NCBI GenBank assembly: GCA_900470195.1
Contig: UEIJ01000023.1
Location: forward strand, 248,001 to 312,000
Source: Hyphomicrobiales bacterium
Lineage (GTDB): Bacteria > Pseudomonadota > Alphaproteobacteria > Rhizobiales > Rhizobiaceae
Direction: 5' to 3'
DNA length: 64,000 nt
In this document: positions 25,422-35,066 of the stretch, piece after piece
How the letters are laid out: every line of letters starts with the position of its first letter
Position numbering within the stretch: position 1 is the first letter of the stretch
Made by a program: the position numbers and the translations under genes
The notes under the pieces: generated by a model
Database searches by the model: none
What the model saw: the letters and a program-made list of their open reading frames with translations, nothing else
Told to the model about the DNA's origin: nothing

Positions 25422-27245
25422 ATGAAAACCATTCGATTGACCGCCGCACAAGCATTGGTGCGCTATCTCGCAAACCAGCTGACGCCGGAAGGGGAGACTT
25501 TTATCGCAGGCGTCTGGGCTATTTTCGGCCATGGGAATGTGGCCGGGCTTGGAGAAGCGCTCCATGGCATTCGCGAAGAACTACCCACGTGGCGCGGCCA
25601 CAATGAACAGACAATGGCCCATGCAGCCATTGCCTATACCAAGCAGCTTGGCCGCAAACGCGCTTGCGCTGTCACCTCCTCCATCGGCCCCGGAGCGACG
25701 AACATGGTCACGGCAGCTGCCCTTGCCCATGTAAATCGCCTGCCCGTCCTTCTCATTCCCGGTGATGTCTTCGCCAATCGGGGACCTGATCCCGTCTTGC
25801 AGCAGATCGAAGATTTCAACGACGGCACCATGACCGTGAATGACTGTTTTCGTCCGGTCAGCCGCTATTTCGACAGGATCACCCGTCCCGAACAGCTTCT
25901 CACCGCGCTGCCTCGCGCCTTTCGCACAATGACCGACCCCGCCGATTGCGGGCCGGTGACGCTCGCCTTTTGCCAGGATGTACAAACGGAAGCCTATGAC
26001 TGGCCGGAAGAGTTTTTTGAACAGAAAGTCTGGCACTGGCGTCGTCCGCCACCGGACGAAACCGAACTGAACAGCGCAACCGCAGCGATCCAGGCAGCGT
26101 TTAAACCTGTTATCGTCGCAGGCGGTGGTGTGCATTATTCGGGCGCCCACGAAGCGTTGCGCAATTTTGCCGAAGCGCACGGCATTCCAGTCATCGAAAC
26201 GCAAGCTGGCAAGTCGGCCCTACCGTGGGATCACCCCCTCAATTTCGGCCCGGTCGGCGTAACCGGGGCAGACAGCGCCAATGCGATCGCAGCGGAAGCC
26301 GATCTCGTGATCGGTGTCGGCACGCGCTTTCAGGACTTCACAACCGGATCATGGGCGCTGTTCAAGCACCCCGGCCGCAAGCTTCTCTCGCTGAACGTCC
26401 AGCCCTATGACGGTTCCAAGCACGGTTCCATTCCATTGGTTGCCGACGCAAAGATCGGGCTTGCTGTTCTTTCGAAAGCGATTGGCAATTATAAGCGCCA
26501 ACCCGTTACTGCCGCATTGAAAGAGAAATGGTTTGCGGCGGCAGATCGTTTCACAGCCGCTCCCAGCGATAGCAACACCTTGCCGACCGATATGCAGGTG
26601 ATTGGCGCTGTGCAGCGCCAGGCACGGGAGAACACCGTCGTCATGTGCGCGGCAGGCACCATGCCCGGAGAGTTGCACCAACTTTGGAAAGCCGGTCGCC
26701 CCATGTCCTATCATATGGAATATGGCTTCTCCTGCATGGGTTATGAAATTGCTGGCGGCCTTGGCATCAAGATGGCCGAACCGGACCGCGACGTCATCGT
26801 GATGGTTGGCGACGGCTCCTACATGATGGCCAATTCCGAACTCGCCACCGCCGTCATGATGGGGCAGAAGATCACTGTCGTGATCACAGACAATCGCGGC
26901 TTCGGCTGCATCAACCGCCTTCAGATGGCGACCGGCGGTGCCGAGTTCAACAACCTGCTCGACCATGCCGCCCATGTTAATCCATCGAAGATCGATTTCG
27001 CTGCCCACGCCGGAGCGATGGGCGCGGATACGAAGAAAGTAGGATCGATCCGCGAGCTGGAACATGCCCTTGCCGAAGCCCGCAACAGTACGCGCACGAC
27101 AGTCGTCATTATCGACACCGACCCCTACCCGACGCCTGAAACCGGTGGATGGTGGTGGGATGTTGCCGTGCCGGAAGTCTCGGAGCGCGAACAGGTGCGC
27201 GCTGCCCGTAAAGATTACGAAGCCAAGCTCAAAGAAAGAAACTGA
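25422..27245 (+). CDS. iolD: 3D-(3,5/4)-trihydroxycyclohexane-1,2-dione hydrolase
   Basis: A TPP-dependent enzyme that opens the inositol-derived ring to give 5-deoxyglucuronate. 607 residues of the acetolactate-synthase fold. The N-terminal catalytic Glu lies in RGHNEQTMAHAA. The TPP/Mg motif GDGSYMMANSELATAVMMGQ starts with GDG and ends in VVITDN. GGAGGAGC precedes ATG 25422, whereas the longer frame begins inside iolC. It follows iolC by 32 bp and is followed by iolE after 3 bp. Confidence 0.95.
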   Translation: MKTIRLTAAQALVRYLANQLTPEGETFIAGVWAIFGHGNVAGLGEALHGIREELPTWRGHNEQTMAHAAIAYTKQLGRKRACAVTSSIGPGATNMVTAAALAHVNRLPVLLIPGDVFANRGPDPVLQQIEDFNDGTMTVNDCFRPVSRYFDRITRPEQLLTALPRAFRTMTDPADCGPVTLAFCQDVQTEAYDWPEEFFEQKVWHWRRPPPDETELNSATAAIQAAFKPVIVAGGGVHYSGAHEALRNFAEAHGIPVIETQAGKSALPWDHPLNFGPVGVTGADSANAIAAEADLVIGVGTRFQDFTTGSWALFKHPGRKLLSLNVQPYDGSKHGSIPLVADAKIGLAVLSKAIGNYKRQPVTAALKEKWFAAADRFTAAPSDSNTLPTDMQVIGAVQRQARENTVVMCAAGTMPGELHQLWKAGRPMSYHMEYGFSCMGYEIAGGLGIKMAEPDRDVIVMVGDGSYMMANSELATAVMMGQKITVVITDNRGFGCINRLQMATGGAEFNNLLDHAAHVNPSKIDFAAHAGAMGADTKKVGSIRELEHALAEARNSTRTTVVIIDTDPYPTPETGGWWWDVAVPEVSEREQVRAARKDYEAKLKERN

Positions 27246-27248
27246 CCG

Positions 27249-28151
27249 ATGATCCTCTATGGCACCAATCCAATTGCCTGGTCGAACGACGATGATCGCA
27301 GCCTCGGCGCGCACATCACCCTGGATCAATGCCTCGATGAAACCGCCAAAATCGGCTTCGACGGGATCGAGAAAGGTCATAAGTTTCCGCAGGAAGCCGC
27401 CGCTCTTAAAGCCGTACTAGAGCCCCGCAGGCTTCGCTACGTATCGGGCTGGCATTCACTCAATCTGTTGGTTAATTCCGTCGAAGAAGAAAAGAAGGCG
27501 ATGCAGCCTGCGCTCGAACTTCTGAAAGCGATGGGCTCGAAGGTTATCATCGTTTGCGAAACCTCGAACGCCATTCATGGTGACAACGACAAGCCGCTAT
27601 CCGAGCGTCCGGTGCTGGAAGAAGCGCGCTGGGAAGAATTCGGCGCGGGCGTCGAAGCACTGGCAGAATATGCAGGGGCCCAAGGTATCGCGCTTGTCTA
27701 CCATCACCATATGGGAACGGTGGTGCAGAGTGAAGACGAGATTGATCTTCTGATGCAGCATACCGGGCCGCACACGAAGCTTCTTCTCGATACCGGTCAT
27801 TGCCTGTTCGGCGGTGGTGATCCGGAACGGGTTGCCAAAAAGCATATGGGCCGCGTTGGTCATATCCACGCCAAGAACGTTCGTCCGGCGATAGCTACCG
27901 AGGTACGGGACCAGAGCCTGTCTTTTCTGGAGGGAGTTCGTCGCGGTGTATTCACTGTTCCGGGCGATGCAGAGGGCGGCGTCGACTTCACGCCTGTGCT
28001 GAAAGTCGCGGCTGACAAAGCCTATCAGGGCTGGCTGGTGATCGAAGCGGAGCAGGATCCGGACATTCGCAATCCGTATCAATATCAGTTACTTGGGTTG
28101 AAATCACTGAAATCATTCGCACGGCAGGCAGGGCTCGACACAGGAGACTGA
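27249..28151 (+). CDS. iolE: myo-inosose-2 dehydratase
   Basis: Dehydrates 2-keto-myo-inositol to the trihydroxycyclohexanedione used by IolD. 300 residues of the xylose-isomerase-like TIM-barrel family. Metal ligands are visible in [25 protein letters not shown] and [10 protein letters not shown]. The start ATG lies 3 bp after the iolD stop, implying translational coupling, and the gene ends 3 bp before iolB. Confidence 0.95.
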   Translation: MILYGTNPIAWSNDDDRSLGAHITLDQCLDETAKIGFDGIEKGHKFPQEAAALKAVLEPRRLRYVSGWHSLNLLVNSVEEEKKAMQPALELLKAMGSKVIIVCETSNAIHGDNDKPLSERPVLEEARWEEFGAGVEALAEYAGAQGIALVYHHHMGTVVQSEDEIDLLMQHTGPHTKLLLDTGHCLFGGGDPERVAKKHMGRVGHIHAKNVRPAIATEVRDQSLSFLEGVRRGVFTVPGDAEGGVDFTPVLKVAADKAYQGWLVIEAEQDPDIRNPYQYQLLGLKSLKSFARQAGLDTGD

Positions 28152-28154
28152 GAC

Positions 28155-28964
28155 ATGGCCAATTTGTTGCGCAAGCCAAACGGCACGCATGGAAAAGTCC
28201 ACGATATCACTCCGGAAAGTGCCGAATGGGGCTATGTCGGGTTCGATCTGTATCGTCTCAGAACCGGTGAGAGCGTTTCGGAAAAGACTGGATCGACCGA
28301 AGTGATCCTGGTCCTTGTGGAAGGCAAAGCGAAGATTTCCGCCTCCGGCGCGGATTTCGGCGAAATGGGCGAACGCATGAGTGTGTTCGAGAAGTTGCCA
28401 CCACATTGCCTCTATGTTCCAGTTGAAAGCGATTGGAGTGCCACAGCTACCACCGATTGCGTGCTCGCCATTTGTACCGCGCCAGGCAAACCGGGCCGCA
28501 AGGCGCTGAAGCTTGGGCCGGAAAGTCTGACGTTGGAACAACGCGGAAAGGGCGCCAATACCCGCTTTATCCATAACATAGCGATGGAAGGCCGTGACGT
28601 TGCCGACAGCCTTCTTGTTACCGAGGTATTCACGCCACAGGGAAACTGGTCATCCTATCCTCCCCACAGACATGACGAAGACAATTTTCCCGATATGACC
28701 TATCTGGAAGAGACCTATTATCACCGCCTCAATCCGGCGCAGGGTTTTGGTTTCCAGCGTGTTTTCACAGAAGATGGAAGCCTCGATGAAACCATGGCTG
28801 TTGCGGATGGAGATGTCGTACTTGTGCCAAAAGGCCACCATCCCTGTGGCGCGCCCTACGGCTATGAGATGTATTATCTCAACGTGATGGCCGGTCCCTT
28901 GCGCAAATGGCGGTTCAAGAACCACCCCGATCACGACTGGATTTTCAAACGCGACAATCCCTAA
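28155..28964 (+). CDS. iolB: 5-deoxy-glucuronate isomerase
   Basis: Isomerises 5-deoxy-glucuronate to 5-dehydro-2-deoxygluconate, the IolC substrate. 269 residues with the duplicated cupin fold. The metal site lies in SSYPPHRHDEDNFPDMTYLEETYYHR and further histidines in VPKGHHPCGAPYG. CAGGAG precedes the ATG. It is the last gene of iolCDEB and is followed by an intrinsic terminator at 29009. The final iolA (methylmalonate semialdehyde dehydrogenase) is not in this cluster. Confidence 0.95.
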   Translation: MANLLRKPNGTHGKVHDITPESAEWGYVGFDLYRLRTGESVSEKTGSTEVILVLVEGKAKISASGADFGEMGERMSVFEKLPPHCLYVPVESDWSATATTDCVLAICTAPGKPGRKALKLGPESLTLEQRGKGANTRFIHNIAMEGRDVADSLLVTEVFTPQGNWSSYPPHRHDEDNFPDMTYLEETYYHRLNPAQGFGFQRVFTEDGSLDETMAVADGDVVLVPKGHHPCGAPYGYEMYYLNVMAGPLRKWRFKNHPDHDWIFKRDNP

Positions 28965-29008
28965 CGTAGCTCTCGCCGTCTTCGAAGCGAGATCGACTCG
29001 TGTAAGCT

Positions 29009-29045
29009 ATCGGCAGGTCAACAGAAGACTTGCCGATTTGTTTTG
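29009..29045 (+). terminator. Intrinsic terminator of iolCDEB
   Basis: Arms ATCGGCAGGTC and GACTTGCCGAT pair over 11 positions with one G-U wobble and a 7-nt loop, followed by TTGTTTTG. It ends just before the Nudix gene, whose ribosome site overlaps its tail. Confidence 0.7.
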
Positions 29046-29056
29046 GGGAGAGCCTA

Positions 29057-29500
29057 TTGAACGAGCGTGTGCGGTTTCAGCTTTCGTCCGCAGTTTTTGT
29101 CATTCTGGCACGTGGACCGGAGATTTGCATGTTGCAGCGGAAAGCGACCGGCTGGATGGACGGTTGCTTCAGTATTCCTGCAGGAGGGCTGGATTCAGGC
29201 GAAACGATCCGCAGCGCGGCCGCCCGGGAAGCCTTTGAAGAGACCGGCGTTGTCATAGCGTCCGAGGCCCTGAAACCGGTCCACACGTTGCATAGTCTGA
29301 CGGCTGGCAACCAATGGCTTGGTCATTTCTTCCGCGCAGAAGAATGGACCGGCACGCCTACCATATGCGAGCCGGACAAGCATGCCGACCTGCAATGGAG
29401 AAATCTGGACAGTCTTCCAGAAAATACCATTCCCTATGTACGGCAGGCGCTTCTCTGCGTCGCCGACAATGAACCCTATTCAGAGTATGGCTGGGAATAA
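29057..29500 (+). CDS. Nudix hydrolase
   Basis: 147 residues. A complete Nudix box GLDSGETIRSAAAREAFEETGV gives a metal-dependent pyrophosphohydrolase of nucleoside-diphosphate derivatives; the substrate is unknown. I place the start at TTG 29057 (NERVRFQLSSAVFV), 6 nt after GGGGAG. The longer frame from 29030 has no ribosome site and would start inside the preceding terminator. It lies between the iol operon and the convergent inositol-monophosphatase-family gene. Confidence 0.85.
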   Translation: MNERVRFQLSSAVFVILARGPEICMLQRKATGWMDGCFSIPAGGLDSGETIRSAAAREAFEETGVVIASEALKPVHTLHSLTAGNQWLGHFFRAEEWTGTPTICEPDKHADLQWRNLDSLPENTIPYVRQALLCVADNEPYSEYGWE

Positions 29501-29524
29501 CCCCCGAAACGTCGGGACTATCAG

Positions 29525-30325
29525 TCAGAGACCGGCAACCTTCTTGAGATCATCGATCGCACCGGGCGCCGCGACGAAAACCTTGTTGCCTTTGGTGAGA
29601 TTTTCTCCGTCAACAGGGAAAGGATGTGCATAACCGCCTGCCTCACGCACGAGGCAAAACCCAGCCATGCAATCCCAGGCATGCATATACGGTTCGTAAT
29701 AGCCAACCAGCCTGCCGGCCGCGACATAAGCTATCATCAGAGCACCTGAGCCGTTGCGAATGAACGTGCCGCCAGCCTCAAGCAGGTCTTCCACGATTTT
29801 CGCCACGAGTTGTGGCGTCACATAGTTATTGGCACCGATACCCGTCACCGAGTTACGGATTGTGCGGCTCGGGTCCAGAACCAGTTTCTTGCCGTCAAGC
29901 GTCGCGCCGAGACCTTTGGCAGAGGCATAAAGCTCGTCAAAGCAAGGAGCCTGGATTACGCCAATGACAGGCTCTCCGTCTTTAAGAACGGCAATGGAAA
30001 CGCACCAGTTTGGCATGCCGTTGACGAAAGGACTGGTGCCGTCGATAGGATCCACGACCCAGGTGTAGCCCGAAATGCCGTCATTCAGCCCGTATTCCTC
30101 CCCCAGAAAGCCATCTTGCGGAAAGATTTCCGACACACGGGTGCGAATGAGCTTTTCGACGTCCCTGTCAGCAATCGATACCACATCCTGCGGGTCGCGC
30201 TTGGTTTCGATAACCAGTGTTTCACGCCGCTTGAAATAGTCGAGAGCCTTCGCGCCCGCCTCGCGCGCGATCTTTTCGGCAAGCGCCAGCCGCGTTTCTA
30301 ATTCCTGTCGGGGATGGGACGTCAT
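29525..30325 (-). CDS. Inositol-monophosphatase-family phosphatase
   Basis: 266 residues of the Mg-dependent IMPase/FBPase-like superfamily. The metal-binding motifs are GEEYGLNDG, the WVVDPIDGTSPFVNG signature (residues about 91-105) and a C-terminal AWDCMAGFCLVREAGG. It hydrolyses a sugar or polyol monophosphate or histidinol phosphate; which one is unclear. ATG 30325 starts the conserved part and excludes 76 upstream residues of unrelated sequence. It follows the ABC ATPase by 46 bp as the last gene of that operon, suggesting it processes the imported compound. Confidence 0.9.
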   Translation of the reverse strand: MTSHPRQELETRLALAEKIAREAGAKALDYFKRRETLVIETKRDPQDVVSIADRDVEKLIRTRVSEIFPQDGFLGEEYGLNDGISGYTWVVDPIDGTSPFVNGMPNWCVSIAVLKDGEPVIGVIQAPCFDELYASAKGLGATLDGKKLVLDPSRTIRNSVTGIGANNYVTPQLVAKIVEDLLEAGGTFIRNGSGALMIAYVAAGRLVGYYEPYMHAWDCMAGFCLVREAGGYAHPFPVDGENLTKGNKVFVAAPGAIDDLKKVAGL

Positions 30326-30371
30326 GATGATTTTCCGATGAGAGATAAAGAAAGGCGCGACGTTTCTGCGC

Positions 30372-31433
30372 CTATTGATTGATGATAGCAAGCCCGCGCG
30401 TTTTGAACTCGATAGAGATATCGGTTTGTGGCGGCAGAGCCTCTTCGACCGCCGGATCGACAATGAAGAGCTTACCGTGTTCGGTCTCGATTTCATATTC
30501 GATATGATCGCCGAGATACGCCGAGTGTGCGACCCGCCCGGGGAAGCCACCACCTGCCTTTGGATGCAAGGTCACTGCATTGGGACGGATAGCAAGCTGC
30601 GCCGGGCCCGGTCGGGCATTGCGTGCTGCTACCCGGTGGGTCAGGCTGCCCACACGAATGACGGCCTCGGTGCCATCCGCTGTCATCACCTCACATGGAA
30701 CAACATTCGCCTCTCCCATGAAATCCGCGATGAAGGCGGAGGCTGGCGTTTCATAAAGGTCACGCGGGCTTCCTTTCTGTGCGATATTGCCCTCCTTCAT
30801 GACAATGATTGTGTCGGAGACGGCCAGCGCCTCGTCCTGATCATGTGTGACATAGACGGCAGTAAAACCGAGCCGCTGCTGAAGCTCCCGAATTTCGGTG
30901 CGCACACGGCGGCGCAGGCGGGCGTCGAGGTTCGAAAGCGGTTCATCCAGAAGCAGAACTTGCGGTTCCAGCACCAGAGCACGGGCCACCGCAACACGCT
31001 GTTGCTGGCCACCCGACAGTTCTGCCGGAAGGCGATACCCCATTCCTGCAAGACCGACCAGCTTCAGCCCCTCTTCCGCACGTTCGCGCGCTTCGGCCTT
31101 CTTGAAACCTGAGGATTCCAGGCCGTAGGCTACATTGTCGAGCGAACTCATGTGCGGAAACAGCGCATAGGACTGGAAGACCATCGATACGTCACGCTCA
31201 TTGGCTGGCAGATTGGTCACGTCCTTGCCACCGATCAGAATACGGCCTGACGTGGGATGTTCGAGCCCAGCCAGCAATCGCAATGTCGTCGTCTTGCCGC
31301 AACCGGACGGTCCGAGCAGCGTAACCAGAGTTCCCGGTTCGACGGTTAAAGACAGATCGGGCAATGCGGTAAAATTACCGAATTTCTTGGTGACGTTCTC
31401 AAATGTAACGGAGCCGGGACGGATCGCAGTCAT
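30372..31433 (-). CDS. ABC transporter ATPase, AfuC/PotA type
   Basis: 353 residues. Walker A GPSGCGKTT, signature LSGGQQQRVAVARAL, Walker [13 protein letters not shown] and switch VTHDQDEALA are intact, with a C-terminal TOBE-like region (residues about 240-350). It powers the adjacent fused permease, whose last codons overlap its start by 4 bp, so the two are translationally coupled. Family members move iron, polyamines, phosphonates or hexose phosphates. Confidence 0.92.
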   Translation of the reverse strand: MTAIRPGSVTFENVTKKFGNFTALPDLSLTVEPGTLVTLLGPSGCGKTTTLRLLAGLEHPTSGRILIGGKDVTNLPANERDVSMVFQSYALFPHMSSLDNVAYGLESSGFKKAEARERAEEGLKLVGLAGMGYRLPAELSGGQQQRVAVARALVLEPQVLLLDEPLSNLDARLRRRVRTEIRELQQRLGFTAVYVTHDQDEALAVSDTIIVMKEGNIAQKGSPRDLYETPASAFIADFMGEANVVPCEVMTADGTEAVIRVGSLTHRVAARNARPGPAQLAIRPNAVTLHPKAGGGFPGRVAHSAYLGDHIEYEIETEHGKLFIVDPAVEEALPPQTDISIEFKTRGLAIINQ

Positions 31434-33655
31434 GCGGTTTTCTCCTGACGAACGGTTTTGATGGATGTGACAGCAGCGACACGGTTTTCGCGTCTCAGCT
31501 TGCGTTCACCCACGAGAAGCTGGAAACCTGTGATCACGACGATCATGACCACGATCAGCATCGATGAATACGCAATGGCCACACCGAATTCACCGTTTTC
31601 GACCAAGCCGACAATGTAGGATGTCGCCATATTGTACTGCGCTGAGACAAGGAAGATGACCGCGCTGATGGAGGTGATGGCACGCACGAAGGAATAAACC
31701 AATGCTGCCGTGATTGCCGGACGAAGCAGCGGCAGAATGACCTTGCGGATGGTGCGGAAGCTGTTTGCCCGGAGCGTCAGGGAGGCTTCATCGAGGCTCT
31801 TGTCGAGCTGGCTCATGGCTGCGATACCGCCGCGAACGCCGACAGGCATATTGCGGAATACGAAACATGCAATCAGGATCAGCGCTGTGCCGGTCATTTC
31901 AAGCGGAGGCAGATTGAAAGCCATGATGTAGCTGACGCCGATAACCGTTCCGGGAATGGCGAAGCTCAACATCAGGGCGAATTCGAAGATGTTCCGTCCG
32001 ACGAAACGCTGGCGAACGATCAGATAGGCCGTCAGCAAACCAACAGCTGCAGTCAGCGGTGCTGAAACCAGCGAGATTTCCATCGTCGTCCAGAACGAAT
32101 TCCAGGCCACGCCGGTCCATGCAACGCCATTCTCGGTCCAATTAATCGAAAAGGCACGTGCGTAGTGCTCGACAGTCAATGTATTGTCGAGTCCCCACTG
32201 CCGGACGAAGCCGCCGATAAGGATCATCGCGTAAACAACGACAGTGAAAATCATCCACGGAATAACAATGATATAAACGCCGATCTTCAACCCGCGTGGC
32301 AACCCGGCATGCATGCCGGAATCGCCCTTGCCGGTCACCGTCGCGAAATTCTTGCCTGAAAGCCAGACACGCTGGATGAGAAACGCGGTCAATGTAAAGC
32401 AGAGCAACACGATGGCGAGAACTGCCGCACGAGACGGATCGTTCTGCGCGCCCACCACAGCAAAGAAGATTTCTGTCGAAAGCACGCCGTTGCTGCCTCC
32501 GAGCACCATCGGATTGCCGAAATCCGCCATGCTTTCTATGAAAGCGATGAGAAATGCATTGGCGAGCCCCGGCGCCATCAGCGGCAACGAAACCCTGCGG
32601 AACGTGCGCCAGCGATTAGCACGCAAGGTTTGCGATGCCTCTTCCATCGACGGTGACACGCCTTCGACCACGCCGATAAGCACGAGGAAAGAAATCGGTG
32701 TGAATGAGAGGACCTGTGCGATCCATATGCCGGTGAGACCATAGAGCCACCGTCCCGGTTCAACGCCGAATATATTGGAAATCTGTTCAGTTACCACGCC
32801 TGCGCGACCGAAAAGCAGCGTCAACGCCAAACCGACTACGAAGGGCGGCGTAATGATAGGCAATATGGTGAGAAGCCGAAGACCTTTCTTGAAAGGGAAA
32901 GCGGTGCGGGTAGCGACCAGTGCAAAGGCGAGGCCCAGCACTGTGGACCCCGTCGCCGTCATCAGCGCCAGCCACAATGTGCGCCATGCAACGCCACACC
33001 GTCCTTCCCCGACAAGACAGGCCAGGCTCCAGATCGAGGAATCCTGAATATTGCCAATGAACCCTTCAGGCTTGAACGAGCCATCGAAATCCTGCACCGA
33101 CCCAGCAAACATGCTGATGACAGGATAGAAGACAAATACAGCCACCAGCGCGACAAGCAGGGTGATGGAAGAGACGACGAAAGCGTCCCCCTTCATCACG
33201 CCGCGTTCCGCCAGACCAAACGAAAAAATGAGCAGAAAGCACAGGCCTGTCAGGATCGCTCCTGCGCCGAAGGCCGGCTGACCGTCTGCGAGCGTGCCGA
33301 ACAGATTTTCGCTGATCGTCCAGTTCCAGCCGGAAAAGCCGATAGCCAGCCCTTGCAGCGCCAAAAATATCCCACCAAGGAGGCTTGCCCAGACCAAAAC
33401 GCCGCTACGACGCTCAACAGGCAATAGAAAACGGGCGCCGGCACAAAGCAGCATGAACACAGCGATAACGCCAAGCCATGGGCGTCCGAAGAATACCATC
33501 TGCCAAAGGCCGGGTGCCGTTGCACCATCGCCAAACATTCCGTTCAACCAGCCAAGGCTCAGAAAGCCATCTTCTATGCGATACCACGGCAATAGGACAA
33601 ATGCCGCAAGCGCAACGGCGAGAACGATATCCAGTCTGCGGTGATGCTGTTTCAT
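31430..33655 (-). CDS. Fused ABC transporter permease, AfuB type
   Basis: 741 residues with two permease domains in one chain and additional N-terminal hydrophobic segments, giving about 15 or more membrane spans. Two EAA loops are visible (ASQTLRANRWRTFRRVSLPLM and ASLTLRANSFRTIRKVILPLL). The extended N-terminus and length match AfuB-like permeases better than the shorter iron permease at 8207. It overlaps the ATPase start by 4 bp and lies 152 bp after the binding-protein gene. Confidence 0.9.
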   Translation of the reverse strand: MKQHHRRLDIVLAVALAAFVLLPWYRIEDGFLSLGWLNGMFGDGATAPGLWQMVFFGRPWLGVIAVFMLLCAGARFLLPVERRSGVLVWASLLGGIFLALQGLAIGFSGWNWTISENLFGTLADGQPAFGAGAILTGLCFLLIFSFGLAERGVMKGDAFVVSSITLLVALVAVFVFYPVISMFAGSVQDFDGSFKPEGFIGNIQDSSIWSLACLVGEGRCGVAWRTLWLALMTATGSTVLGLAFALVATRTAFPFKKGLRLLTILPIITPPFVVGLALTLLFGRAGVVTEQISNIFGVEPGRWLYGLTGIWIAQVLSFTPISFLVLIGVVEGVSPSMEEASQTLRANRWRTFRRVSLPLMAPGLANAFLIAFIESMADFGNPMVLGGSNGVLSTEIFFAVVGAQNDPSRAAVLAIVLLCFTLTAFLIQRVWLSGKNFATVTGKGDSGMHAGLPRGLKIGVYIIVIPWMIFTVVVYAMILIGGFVRQWGLDNTLTVEHYARAFSINWTENGVAWTGVAWNSFWTTMEISLVSAPLTAAVGLLTAYLIVRQRFVGRNIFEFALMLSFAIPGTVIGVSYIMAFNLPPLEMTGTALILIACFVFRNMPVGVRGGIAAMSQLDKSLDEASLTLRANSFRTIRKVILPLLRPAITAALVYSFVRAITSISAVIFLVSAQYNMATSYIVGLVENGEFGVAIAYSSMLIVVMIVVITGFQLLVGERKLRRENRVAAVTSIKTVRQEKTA

Positions 33656-33807
33656 GGATGTCCGCGTCCCTCCAGATCGGGGATTTCCAAGGAATGACTA
33701 CAGGCTCCAGCTCCAGCATATTTCAGGACTGCCGCTAGCTTGCTCTGCCATTCGGAATCAGTGCGCCGCCCCCATGAGCGGCACACGGATTTCAACCCAA
33801 TGCAAAT

Positions 33808-34833
33808 TCAGTTGGCGTGCGCGCCGATTTCCTTATCCCAGCGCTCTAGCAATTCCTTGCGCTTGGCCGGTTCGCCATAGGTCTTGAAGTCATAATCGAT
33901 GAGCTTGATGTCCTCGAAGCGCGGTGATTCCTTTGGAACCTCCGCCGACTTGTTTGACGGTAGCTGGAAGGACTTCGCATCCTTCATATGCGACTGCACT
34001 TCGGCGGTGAGCGCCCAGTCGTACCACTTCTTGGCATTCTCGAGATTCTTGGCGCCCTTGATAATGGACATAGAGCCAATTTCGTAGCCTGTGCCTTCAC
34101 ACGGTGCGACCGATTTGATGGGGAAGCCTTCTGCCGTCATCGACACCGCATCGTGCATGAAGACGATGCCGATGCCGGTTTCGCCTCGCGCCGCCGACTT
34201 GACCGGAGCCGATCCGGACTTGGTGTACTGCGATACGTTCTCATTGAGCTTCTTCAGGTAATCATAGGCTTTGTCTTCGCCCATGATCTGCACCAGCGTA
34301 GCCAGCGCCGTATAAGCCGTGCCAGAAGAGTTCGGATTGGCCATCTGAATTTCGCCCTTATAGGAGGGGTCAAGCAGATCGGCCCAGCATTTCGGATCTT
34401 TCAGATTTTTCTTGGCCAGAATATCGGTGTTGTATCCCCAACCGAGCGCACCGGCATAAACGCCGACGGTACGGAAGCCGGAGCTTTCAGCCTGCTTCTT
34501 GGCCCAATCGTTCAGTTGGTCGAGCATTGGCGACTTATATTCAAGCGTCAGCCCTTCGGAAGCTGCCTGCAGATGCGGATCGCCCGTACCAGCCCACCAG
34601 ATATCTGTCTTGGGATTGCGCGCTTCAGCCCGTATCTTGGCATAGGTTTCACCGGAAGAAAGCCGCACCATGTTGACCTTGATGCCGGTGTCCTTCTCAA
34701 ACATGTTCTTCATCTGCTCACAAATGACCACATCTGCCGAACAAATAAGATTGAGATTGCCTGAAGCCTGCGCAGAAAAAGCAAATGAAGATACGCCCGC
34801 GGCCAGCGCCGCAACCAGAAATGCCGAACGCAT
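33808..34833 (-). CDS. Periplasmic binding protein, AfuA-like (possible hexose-phosphate binder)
   Basis: 341 residues, signal peptide MRSAFLVAALAAGVSSFAFSAQA. The mature start (NLNLICSADVVICEQMKNMF) and the block NPKTDIWWAGTGDPHLQAASEGL resemble, from memory, Actinobacillus AfuA. AfuA was annotated as iron-binding but shown to bind hexose phosphates. No paired iron-binding tyrosines of the FbpA type stand out. GGGAGGACAAC precedes ATG 34833. First gene of an operon with permease, ATPase and an IMPase-family phosphatase. Confidence 0.85.
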   Translation of the reverse strand: MRSAFLVAALAAGVSSFAFSAQASGNLNLICSADVVICEQMKNMFEKDTGIKVNMVRLSSGETYAKIRAEARNPKTDIWWAGTGDPHLQAASEGLTLEYKSPMLDQLNDWAKKQAESSGFRTVGVYAGALGWGYNTDILAKKNLKDPKCWADLLDPSYKGEIQMANPNSSGTAYTALATLVQIMGEDKAYDYLKKLNENVSQYTKSGSAPVKSAARGETGIGIVFMHDAVSMTAEGFPIKSVAPCEGTGYEIGSMSIIKGAKNLENAKKWYDWALTAEVQSHMKDAKSFQLPSNKSAEVPKESPRFEDIKLIDYDFKTYGEPAKRKELLERWDKEIGAHAN

Positions 34834-35014
34834 TGTTGTCCTCCCTTTTGCGGCGCCTCCACGCCGACGCCTTTGCAAGCGTGTGCACAGTCTTTGCCTT
34901 TTATGAAAACCTGTCAATGCCTTTGTAAATTTTATTCTGAAATAATAAAAAATAATTCAATCGTTCTGTTTCTGATAATCCCTGCACAGCCATGCAAGCT
35001 ATTCCCGACCAAAG

Positions 35015-35040
35015 AAAAAGGCGGCCAAAGCCGCCTTTTT
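35015..35040 (-). terminator. Intrinsic terminator of putA
   Basis: Perfect stem AAAAAGGCGGC / GCCGCCTTTTT with a CAAA loop, 26 bp after the putA stop, with a T run on the minus strand. It also faces the AfuA-like promoter region. Confidence 0.9.
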
Positions 35041-35066
35041 AAATTGCACGCCGCACAGAGACGCGA

